A stretch of DNA of 20,238 nt. Origin: UBA6120 sp964495145. GTDB lineage: Bacteria > Bacillota_I > Bacilli_A > RFN20 > CAG-826. The notes below the pieces were generated by a model that saw only the letters and a program-made list of their open reading frames with translations, had not been told where the DNA came from and did no database searches. A program made the translations under genes and the position numbers. Of this stretch, positions 14,072-20,238 are shown piece after piece. How positions within the stretch are numbered: the first letter of the stretch is position 1; every line of letters begins with the position of its first letter. Location of the stretch: the NCBI GenBank assembly GCA_964495145.1, contig CAZBUP010000022.1, positions 1 to 20,238 of the forward strand. The letters run 5' to 3'.

Positions 14072-14908
14072 ATGGACATCAACCGACCGATCCATTGGTA
14101 TCCCGGCCACATGGCCGTGGCCACCAAAGACATCCAAAAGAACCTCAAGCTGGTCGATATGATCATCGAGTTGATCGATGCCCGGGCCCCCATCAGTTCT
14201 AGACATCCTTTTCTAGCCCAATATAACGGCAACAAAGGCCGCCTCATCGTGATGGCCAAAACCGATTTGGCCGATCCCATCGTCACGTCCCGGTGGGAAA
14301 TCTACTTCAAGGAACGGCAACTGCCCTTATTGGCCCTCAACCTGTTCGATCGGCAAGCTCCCGGGCAAATCATCGAGAAGGCTTTGGAAATTTCGGCCCC
14401 GATCCACGCTAAGCAAATCGCCAAAGGCATGAAGCCGCAGCCGATCCGCGCTTTGGTGATCGGCATCCCGAACGTCGGGAAATCGACGCTTATCAACCGC
14501 ATCGCCAAACACACCGTCGCCCAAGTGGCCGACCGTCCGGGCGTGACTCGCGCCCCGCAGTGGATCAAACCTAACGATCGCATTTGGCTTTTGGACACCC
14601 CCGGCGTTTTGCCGATGAATTACGATCTGAAACTGACCGCCCTTCATTTGGCCGCAATTGGCGCCATCAAGCGCGATATCCTGCCTTTAGACGCCATTGC
14701 CGCCTTCCTTCATCAATATATCCGCGGCAATTATCCGAAAATGCTGGATCGATATTTGGGTTTTGAATCTTCCAAGGATTTCCATCAATTCATGGAACAA
14801 CTGGGCGACCGTTTTCTCATCAAAGAGATGAACCAGGCCATCGAACGTTTTTATGACGATTTTCGGACCGGCATCATCGGACGCATTACCCTTGAGGTCG
14901 TGTATTAG
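14072..14908 (+). CDS. rbgA: Ribosome biogenesis GTPase RbgA (YlqF)
   Basis: RbgA is a circularly permuted GTPase needed for late 50S assembly. I start it at ATG 14072, where IHWYPGHMAVATKDIQ matches the family N-terminus. Earlier in-frame sequence is only a shadow of lepB. This gives 278 residues, close to the 282 of B. subtilis. Motifs appear in permuted order: G4 as AKTD (62-65), G1 GIPNVGKST (131-139), G2 Thr159 and G3 DTPG (175-178). G4 has Ala62 where NKxD has Asn. The gene begins one base after lepB (TGATATG) and has no clear SD, suggesting reinitiation. It ends one base into rnhB. Confidence 0.95.
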   Translation: MDINRPIHWYPGHMAVATKDIQKNLKLVDMIIELIDARAPISSRHPFLAQYNGNKGRLIVMAKTDLADPIVTSRWEIYFKERQLPLLALNLFDRQAPGQIIEKALEISAPIHAKQIAKGMKPQPIRALVIGIPNVGKSTLINRIAKHTVAQVADRPGVTRAPQWIKPNDRIWLLDTPGVLPMNYDLKLTALHLAAIGAIKRDILPLDAIAAFLHQYIRGNYPKMLDRYLGFESSKDFHQFMEQLGDRFLIKEMNQAIERFYDDFRTGIIGRITLEVVY

Positions 14909-15504
14909 TGCTGACCTATCAACTTCGAAGCGAATTTTCAGCTTATGAATGGCTGGCTGGCATCGACGAAGCCGGGCGCGGGCCATGGGCCGGACCCGTC
15001 GTGGCCGCGGCCGTCATTTTGCCGAAGGGCTACCAAAACGAGGACATCGACGATTCCAAGAAACTGACACCGGCCTGCCGCGAGCGATTATTCGCCAAGA
15101 TTCAATCCGAGGCATTGGCCATCGGCGTCGGAATCGTCGAAGCGCGCGACATCGACGACATGAATATCCTCGAGGCCACCAAGGCAGCCATGGCCGCCGC
15201 CGTCAATCAATTGAAAGTTCGGCCCGATTTTTTATTGATCGACGCCGTGAAATTGACCCAGGTAGCCATTCCCCAGCAAGCCTTGATCCACGGCGACGCC
15301 CTGGCGCTTCCCATCGCCGCCGCGTCGATCATCGCCAAGGTGACCCGCGACCGCTTGATGGTGGCGTTGCACGCACAGTATCCTGAATACCGCTTCGATC
15401 TCCACAAAGGCTATGGGACCGCTTTGCACCGTGAACGTCTCGCCAAATACGGGCCGCTACCAGGCATCCATCGCTTTTCCTACAAACCGATCAAATCATA
15501 CTGA
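14908..15504 (+). CDS. rnhB: Ribonuclease HII
   Basis: RNase HII cuts RNA in RNA-DNA hybrids and single ribonucleotides in DNA. The 198 residues contain AGIDEAGRG with catalytic Asp20 and Glu21. LLIDAV has Asp112, and HGDAL has Asp130 just before AASIIAKVTRDR. The start is GTG, sharing one base with the rbgA stop (TAGTG), with GAGGT about ten bases upstream. Length is at the short end of normal. rbgA-rnhB is the Bacillus order; sucCD, which follows there, is missing. Confidence 0.95.
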   Translation: MLTYQLRSEFSAYEWLAGIDEAGRGPWAGPVVAAAVILPKGYQNEDIDDSKKLTPACRERLFAKIQSEALAIGVGIVEARDIDDMNILEATKAAMAAAVNQLKVRPDFLLIDAVKLTQVAIPQQALIHGDALALPIAAASIIAKVTRDRLMVALHAQYPEYRFDLHKGYGTALHRERLAKYGPLPGIHRFSYKPIKSY

Positions 15505-15561
15505 TTATCGTAGCCACTTTGCCGAGCGTCATCCTATTTATAAATAAATGGGGTGATTTTT

Positions 15562-16395
15562 TTGATTAAAGGACGCGACATCATCATTCATCTGGCTATC
15601 AAGTATCAAGGCGATTGGAACCGGATTTACGAAGCCATCAAGGCCAAGGAACCGGCCAGCGTCGCCGAGGTGAATCAATCTTTGGAAAAATTGACTTCCG
15701 AGACATTGACCATCATCGACGAGGATTATCCTGAAAACCTCAAGCGGATCTACAAGCCGCCGTTTGTGCTTTTCTATCACGGCGATAAAAGTCTTCTGGA
15801 TTATCATCAGCCGTCACTGGCGGTGATCGGGAGCCGGCGGCCGTCGGTTTATGGGATGGCGATGACCCGGACCATCGTCAAGGACCTAGTCGCCGAGAAG
15901 ATCCTCATCGTGTCGGGATTGGCTCGCGGCATCGACCATATCGCCCATCAAGTCGCGTTATCCGCTTATGGAAAGACGATTGCCGTCCTAGGCAGTGGGA
16001 TCAACCGCCCGTATCCCGAAGAAACGAGGGATACCTATGAGAAAATCAAAAAGCAGCAACTGGTTCTGAGCGAATACCCGGACCAAGTCGAGCCCCACAA
16101 GGACAACTTCCCATGGCGCAACCGCATCATCGCCGGATTGGCCCAAGCGGTGCTCGTCACCGAAGCCCGCCATCGAAGCGGGACGTTGATCACGGTCGGT
16201 TATGCTTTGTACCTGGGCAAGGACGTCTATGTCTTGCCGCATCCGGCCAACGTCGAGAGCAGCTGCAACCGATTGATCCGGGACGGGGCCGTGTTGGTCG
16301 AATCGGCCCACGACATCCTCGAGGAGCTCGGCAAAGTCTTCACCGATAAAAAGGCGGAGCCGGACCCCGAGCCGCTTCCTAAAAATGTTATTTAA
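15562..16395 (+). CDS. dprA: DNA processing protein DprA (Smf)
   Basis: DprA loads RecA on incoming single-stranded DNA during transformation and is also widely kept in non-competent bacteria. I choose TTG 15562 because GGGGTGAT (15550-15557) is a good SD for it. The alternative GTG 15553 lies inside that SD. The product has 277 residues. Rossmann-like motifs are visible: VIGSRRPSVYG, IVSGLARGIDHIAHQVAL, AVLGSGINRPYP, SEYPDQVEP, FPWRNRIIAGL and ARHRSGTLITVGYAL. After these comes a C-terminal stretch ending in a short acidic tail. A separate C-terminal winged helix is not obvious. dprA-topA order is as in Bacillus. Confidence 0.94.
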   Translation: MIKGRDIIIHLAIKYQGDWNRIYEAIKAKEPASVAEVNQSLEKLTSETLTIIDEDYPENLKRIYKPPFVLFYHGDKSLLDYHQPSLAVIGSRRPSVYGMAMTRTIVKDLVAEKILIVSGLARGIDHIAHQVALSAYGKTIAVLGSGINRPYPEETRDTYEKIKKQQLVLSEYPDQVEPHKDNFPWRNRIIAGLAQAVLVTEARHRSGTLITVGYALYLGKDVYVLPHPANVESSCNRLIRDGAVLVESAHDILEELGKVFTDKKAEPDPEPLPKNVI

Positions 16396-16405
16396 GTATA
16401 AATAA
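16388..16405. repeat. AT-rich inverted repeat over the dprA stop
   Basis: TTATTTA, loop AGTA, TAAATAA form a perfect 7-bp AT stem that includes the dprA TAA. It is too weak and lacks a T-tract for a standard terminator. Confidence 0.4.
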
Positions 16406-16429
16406 GGGAAAAGCCACAGTTTATATCAA

Positions 16430-16459
16430 TTGACATTTGGCGCGTTCCGGTGTTATTTA
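16430..16459 (+). promoter_or_regulatory. topA promoter
   Basis: A perfect TTGACA (16430-16435) lies 18 bp from TATTTA (16454-16459), which is preceded by TGT (extended -10). The start near 16466 would leave a leader of about 16 nt that carries the SD GAGGAG. Confidence 0.6.
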
Positions 16460-16481
16460 CATTATTTATAGAGGAGCCGGA

Positions 16482-18464
16482 ATGAAAAGTTTAGTCATCG
16501 TTGAATCACCGACCAAACGCAATACGATTGGTAAATATCTAAAAGACGTCGCGGGCGAATACACGGTCGAAGCCTCCGTGGGACACATCCGCGATTTAGC
16601 CAACCGCGGCAAAGGCGGGCTTGGCGTCGACATCGAAAACGACTTCAAACCCACTTATATAATTAAAAAAGATAAGGCCGAGGTCGTTAAAAAATTGACC
16701 ATCGCCAAGCGCAAGCACGACGAAGTCATTTTAGCGACTGACCCCGACCGCGAAGGCGAAGCCATCGCTTGGCATCTGGCCGAAGTGCTCGGGCTTGACG
16801 TCAAGACCACCAAACGGATCGAATTCCATGAGATCACCCGCGATTCGATTCAAGCCGCCATCGCGGCGCCGCGAACCATCGACATGGACATGAAGGCCTC
16901 GCAGGAGACCCGGCGCATCATTGACCGCATCAGCGGTTTCAAACTGTCGAAGTTGCTCCAAAAGAAAATCAAATCGCGTTCGGCCGGGCGCGTCCAGTCG
17001 GTCGCCTTGAAATTCATCGTCGACCGGGAACGGGAAATCGAAGCTTTCGTTCCCGAGGAGTATTGGACTATCGCCGCCGAGCTGGGACTGGCCGAAACGA
17101 CCATTCCTTTAACGTTGAAAAAAGTCGACGATAAGAAAGTTGAACTCCATCGTCAAGCCGATGCCGATGCCGTCTTAACACGCCTGGGAACCGAGGTCGA
17201 CTTAGTCGACGTCAAACAGGTGACCCGGTCGAAAGAACCACGCCCGCCGTTTAAAACCTCGACCCTCCAACAAGAAGCCTTTGCCAAATTCCGGTTTTCG
17301 ACCAAGCGCACCAATGCTTTGGCCAGTACCTTGTACGAAGGCGTTTCCCTCGGCGATGAAGTCGTCGGTTTGATTACCTACATGCGCACCGACGCCACCC
17401 GGCTGTCGGAGTCCTACATCAACCGGGCCCACAATTACATCAAAGAAAATTATGGCGAACGCTACATCGCCCCCTTGCGCCGAGTCAAAGCCGGCTTATT
17501 GGCCCAAGACGCTCACGAAGCCATCCGCCCGACCGGCAACCACCGGACTCCGGATTCATTGATCCCGTATTTGAAACCCGATCAATTGAAGCTTTATACC
17601 TTGATTTACAACCGAGCTTTGGCCAGTTTGATGCCCGACAAGGTCGAGCAAGTGACCACCTACACCTTTGAAACCAACGGGGTTCAATTCACGGCTGAAG
17701 GCGTGGTCACCGTCTTTGACGGTTTCACCAAGATTTATCAACTCAGCGACGAGGAAGAACGGCAGGCTCTGCCGCCACTTTCGATCCCGGGCCGCCATCC
17801 GCTCGTCCATGTCAGTTCCAAGCAAAACTTCACCAAGCCGCCGGTACGTTTCTCCGAAGCCAAGATGGTCGAAGAGATGGAAAAAAACGGCATCGGCCGT
17901 CCGTCGACTTACAGCGCCACGATCGAAACACTGAAAGCGCGCGACTACATCACCTCCAAAGCCGGGGTCTTGACTCCGACCAAACAAGGACGGTGCACGG
18001 TCGAGTACCTGGAATTGTATTTCACCGATTTCATCAACCCCTTGTTTACCGCCAACATGGAAAAGCAGCTCGACGAGGTCGAAGACGGCAATCATTCCTC
18101 GACCCAGATTTTGCAAAAATTCTATCAATCGATCGAAGATCAAATCGGTCAAGCCGGCGATTTGCCGCGGTTAGACCAATGCCAGACGGATTTCGGCCCG
18201 TGCCCCGAATGCGGAACCGGCCGTTTAGTCGAACGTAAAGGACCATATGGCCTTTTCATCGGATGCAACCGGTTCCCAGCTTGCAAATACATCCAAAAGA
18301 AGCCGAAAGCCGTTCCGGAAAAAATCGGGCGCCTCTGCCCTTTGTGCGGCCATGAACTGGTCAAGCAGCAATCCAAGAAGAAGGGCAAACCCTTCATCGC
18401 CTGCAGCGCCTTCCCCAAATGCCGTTACATCGAACCGATCAAAGGCGAACCCAAGGACGAATGA
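16482..18464 (+). CDS. topA: DNA topoisomerase I
   Basis: TopA is the type IA enzyme that relaxes negative supercoils. The start ATG 16482 has GAGGAG five bases upstream, and KSLVIVESPTKRNTIGKYL is the family N-terminus. The product has 660 residues. The TOPRIM motif DPDRE lies at 87-91, and the active-site Tyr300 in LITYMRTDATRL. Two C4 zinc modules close the protein: CPECGTG with CNRFPAC, then CPLCGHE with CSAFPKC. The enzyme is complete and slightly shorter than B. subtilis TopA (about 690). Three bases separate it from xerC. trmFO, which lies between topA and the xerC homologue codV in Bacillus, is absent. Confidence 0.97.
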   Translation: MKSLVIVESPTKRNTIGKYLKDVAGEYTVEASVGHIRDLANRGKGGLGVDIENDFKPTYIIKKDKAEVVKKLTIAKRKHDEVILATDPDREGEAIAWHLAEVLGLDVKTTKRIEFHEITRDSIQAAIAAPRTIDMDMKASQETRRIIDRISGFKLSKLLQKKIKSRSAGRVQSVALKFIVDREREIEAFVPEEYWTIAAELGLAETTIPLTLKKVDDKKVELHRQADADAVLTRLGTEVDLVDVKQVTRSKEPRPPFKTSTLQQEAFAKFRFSTKRTNALASTLYEGVSLGDEVVGLITYMRTDATRLSESYINRAHNYIKENYGERYIAPLRRVKAGLLAQDAHEAIRPTGNHRTPDSLIPYLKPDQLKLYTLIYNRALASLMPDKVEQVTTYTFETNGVQFTAEGVVTVFDGFTKIYQLSDEEERQALPPLSIPGRHPLVHVSSKQNFTKPPVRFSEAKMVEEMEKNGIGRPSTYSATIETLKARDYITSKAGVLTPTKQGRCTVEYLELYFTDFINPLFTANMEKQLDEVEDGNHSSTQILQKFYQSIEDQIGQAGDLPRLDQCQTDFGPCPECGTGRLVERKGPYGLFIGCNRFPACKYIQKKPKAVPEKIGRLCPLCGHELVKQQSKKKGKPFIACSAFPKCRYIEPIKGEPKDE

Positions 18465-18467
18465 CCG

Positions 18468-19376
18468 ATGAATCGGACCATCGCCGAATTCCTGACCTAC
18501 CTGACGCATGAACGGAAGTTCACCCCGGCGACGATAGCTTCGTATCAAAGCGATATCGAATGTTTTTACCGATATTTACGCGATGCCGAAACCCGCGACG
18601 ATCACGTCAATCTGCCGCTGATCCGCGATTTTCTCATGGGAGAACTCCGCCGTGGCGTCGGCAAGCGGAGCCTGCGTCGGCGCGTAGCCGCCTTGCGCCA
18701 TTATTATGAATATCTAACTGAGCATGAATTCGTTACAAACAATCCGTTCCGCTTGGTCAGCGCCCCGAAAATCGGCGTGAAGTTGCCCCAGGTGCTTTTT
18801 CCCGATCAAGTCACCGCGCTTTTAGAGGCCAACCGGCGTCGCAGCGATACCCTCGCCCTGAGAGACGCGGCTATCTTAGAATTATTGGCCGGTTCTGGTT
18901 TACGGGTCAGTGAATTGGGTGCCTTGACGCTTCAAGATGTCGACATGCGCAATCGCGTCATGCGCATATTAGGCAAAGGCGAGAAAGAACGTTTGGTTCC
19001 ATTCAACTCAACGACCCAAGCCGCCATCGCCGCTTACCTTGACCAAGTCCGTCCCCGCTTGCTGGAACGCCATCCCGAAACGGCCCGTTCGTTCGTTTTC
19101 CTATCGAAACTCGGACAACCGCTCACGAGCCGCGGCATCGAATTCATCTTGAAAAACGTCGAGAAAAAGACCGGCGTCAACCTCGATCTCCATCCCCATA
19201 AACTGCGCCATTCCTTTGCGACGAACCTGCTCGAAAACGGTGCCGACTTGCGCACGATCCAAGAGCTGTTGGGCCATGCCTCCATCAATACGACCCAAAT
19301 CTACACCCATGTGACCACCGAGTCGCTCCAAGCTTCCTACAAGGCAGCCCATCCCCGAGCCTTCAAGAAAAAATAA
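18468..19376 (+). CDS. xerC: Tyrosine recombinase XerC-like
   Basis: This recombinase resolves chromosome dimers at dif with a XerD partner. The 302 residues have the N-terminal SAM-like core-binding domain (about 1-85). The catalytic set is complete: Arg146 (GLRVSEL), Lys170 (GKGEKE), His244 and Arg247 (HKLRHSFAT), His270 (LGHAS) and Tyr279. Position after topA matches codV/xerC in Bacillus, which supports a housekeeping role over a phage or integron integrase. No attachment-site repeats or cargo genes are seen. XerC versus XerD cannot be settled from the protein alone; context favours XerC. Confidence 0.92.
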   Translation: MNRTIAEFLTYLTHERKFTPATIASYQSDIECFYRYLRDAETRDDHVNLPLIRDFLMGELRRGVGKRSLRRRVAALRHYYEYLTEHEFVTNNPFRLVSAPKIGVKLPQVLFPDQVTALLEANRRRSDTLALRDAAILELLAGSGLRVSELGALTLQDVDMRNRVMRILGKGEKERLVPFNSTTQAAIAAYLDQVRPRLLERHPETARSFVFLSKLGQPLTSRGIEFILKNVEKKTGVNLDLHPHKLRHSFATNLLENGADLRTIQELLGHASINTTQIYTHVTTESLQASYKAAHPRAFKKK

Positions 19377-19381
19377 CCCTG

Positions 19382-19426
19382 AAACGCACGCCCTTTTATC
19401 CAAGATTCCCGGTGCGTTTTTTCTTT
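19382..19426 (+). terminator. Intrinsic terminator after xerC
   Basis: AAACGCAC (19382-19389) pairs with GTGCGTTT (19412-19419) across a 22-base loop, followed by a T-rich run to 19426. The large loop makes it less typical, but the T-tract is strong. Confidence 0.75.
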
Positions 19427-19452
19427 ACTCGCTGGGGCCGCTATGATAAAAT
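19424..19452 (+). promoter_or_regulatory. rpsB promoter
   Basis: TTTACT (19424-19429), a 17-bp spacer and TAAAAT (19447-19452), with TGA just before it (extended -10), form a good sigma-A promoter. It abuts the xerC terminator. The start should be near 19459. Confidence 0.7.
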
Positions 19453-19459
19453 TACTTGG

Positions 19460-19574
19460 CTCTATGAAATAGAGACAACACACATCGCCGATTCAACGGT
19501 CCAGTCCATTTATTTTATAAATGGGGTCGTTGTCAGAAACGATGGAGGAAAAAACAAACAAGGGGGATTCACCA
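19460..19574 (+). promoter_or_regulatory. Structured rpsB 5' leader
   Basis: The leader is about 115 nt. CTCTAT/ATAGAG (19460-19465 and 19469-19474) makes a hairpin at the very 5' end. A longer element pairs CAACGGTCC (19494-19502) with GGGTCGTTG (19524-19532), with nested CATTTAT/ATAAATG (19507-19513 and 19517-19523). AAGGGGG then serves as SD about eight bases before ATG. An S2 autoregulatory leader is plausible but not proven. Confidence 0.5.
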
Positions 19575-20238
19575 ATGAGTGAACAAGAAAAGGTAGTCGT
19601 CACCGCGACTCCCGACACCACGATGGAAAACATCGTGCCACAACCGACCGAGCCGATCATTACCATGAAGAAACTGGCGGCGGCCGGCGTCCAATACGGA
19701 CATCAAACCCGTAAATGGAATCCGAAGATGGCTCCGTTTATCTACGGCGCCCACAACGGCATTTACATCGTCGACTTGAAGAAGACCGTCACCAAGGTCG
19801 AAGAAGCCTATCATAAAATGAAGGAAATCGTCGACGCCGGCGGCAAAGTCTTATTCGTCGGCACCAAAAAGCAAGTTCAAGAACTCGTCAAGGAAGAAGC
19901 CCTGCGTTCCGGTTCGTTCTACATCAACACCCGGTGGCTGGGCGGCACCTTGACCAATTTCAGAACGATCCTGACCCGGATCCGTTACCTCAAAGATCTT
20001 GAAAAGCAAGAAGAAGACGGAACCTTGGACTTATTGCCCAAGAAAGAAGTCAGCGCCCTTCGCAAACTCAAGGAGAAACTCCTCCGCAACCTCGAAGGCA
20101 TCAAAGAAATCAAACGAGCCCCGCAAGCGGTGTTCGTCGTCGACCCGATGGTCGACCATAACGCCGTCAGCGAATCGAAGAAATTGGGCATTCCCGTGTT
20201 TGGCATCATCGATACCAACGCCGATCCCGATGAGGTCG
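19575..20238 (+). CDS. rpsB: 30S ribosomal protein S2, N-terminal part
   Basis: S2 binds the 30S near S1 and the head-body junction. The reading frame is open to the window end (221 codons), so the C-terminus lies outside. Family segments are AAGVQYGHQTRKWNPKM, IYGAHNGIYIVDL, GGKVLFVGTKKQ, INTRWLGGTLTNF and FVVDPMVDHNAVSESKKLGIPVFGIIDTN. The strong SD supports the first ATG, which gives about 30 residues before the usual start MKKLAAAGV. The extension is acidic and polar, without a recognised motif. It follows topA-xerC as in Bacillus, but clpQY and codY are missing between. Confidence 0.96.
   Translation, partial: MSEQEKVVVTATPDTTMENIVPQPTEPIITMKKLAAAGVQYGHQTRKWNPKMAPFIYGAHNGIYIVDLKKTVTKVEEAYHKMKEIVDAGGKVLFVGTKKQVQELVKEEALRSGSFYINTRWLGGTLTNFRTILTRIRYLKDLEKQEEDGTLDLLPKKEVSALRKLKEKLLRNLEGIKEIKRAPQAVFVVDPMVDHNAVSESKKLGIPVFGIIDTNADPDEV

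Noticed and set aside
17556..18152. Minus strand frame of 198 codons opposite topA
   Set aside because: Shadow of a clear topA coding region with zinc modules; no independent signals.
18468..19376. XerC as an integrase marking a mobile element
   Set aside because: It follows topA as in Bacillus, has no cargo, no tRNA target and no flanking repeats.

Overview
The window is a stretch of a bacterial chromosome, not a mobile element. It opens inside a 23S rRNA gene, at about E. coli position 1908, followed by a short 5S rRNA. It then runs through a dense housekeeping block and ends inside rpsB. Gene content (Asp23/YloU, FakA, YlxM, RbgA, KhpA) and the rRNA point to the Bacillota/Mycoplasmatota side of the tree. 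The 5S is only about 110 nt and the 23S has Mollicutes-like bases. TGA is a true stop at many gene ends and Trp is TGG, so this is genetic code 11 and not the Mycoplasma code. Codons are biased to C in third position and Leu is often TTG. GC is about half, high for a Mollicutes relative. I cannot name the genus; an uncultured Bacilli, Erysipelotrichia-like or Acholeplasma/Izemoplasma-like lineage would fit.

Layout. 1-1200: rRNA operon end. 1317-3363: asp23-fakA, closed by an intrinsic terminator. 3421-5409: recG. 5517-10047: a tightly overlapping + strand run plsX-rnc-ftsY-orf84-ylxM-ffh. 10044-12730: a minus strand block that reads rpsP-khpA-rimM-trmD-uppP. 12982-13332: rplS as its own unit. 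13435-15504: lepB-rbgA-rnhB. 15562-16395: dprA. 16482-19376: topA-xerC with a terminator. 19575 to the end: rpsB, with a long structured leader.

The order closely follows the B. subtilis yloU-to-rpsB region, condensed and rearranged. Absent here are sdaAB, fapR, fabD-fabG-acpP, smc, ylqD, sucCD, trmFO, clpQY and codY. The rpsP-khpA-rimM-trmD segment is inverted and carries uppP at its end. The genes serve ribosome assembly and rRNA/tRNA processing (rnc, rimM, trmD, rbgA, rpsP, rplS, rpsB, khpA), co-translational membrane targeting (ffh, ftsY, ylxM, lepB), phospholipid precursor synthesis (fakA, plsX), lipid-carrier recycling (uppP) and DNA maintenance (recG, rnhB, dprA, topA, xerC).

Most notable points: (1) 23S position 2059 reads G instead of A, a known macrolide/lincosamide resistance state, while 2058, 2057 and 2611 are normal. 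(2) A perfect 22-bp palindrome with FabT-like half-sites overlaps the predicted plsX -35 box. (3) An unrecognised 84-residue membrane protein is locked by ATGA overlaps between ftsY and ylxM. (4) The ribosomal block is inverted, and its convergent end shares a TTAA stop with ffh and has no terminator. (5) recG and rimM have -10 boxes placed so that their transcripts would be leaderless. (6) rpsB has a structured leader and an N-terminal extension. I saw no clear evidence of a defence system, mobile element or CRISPR array.
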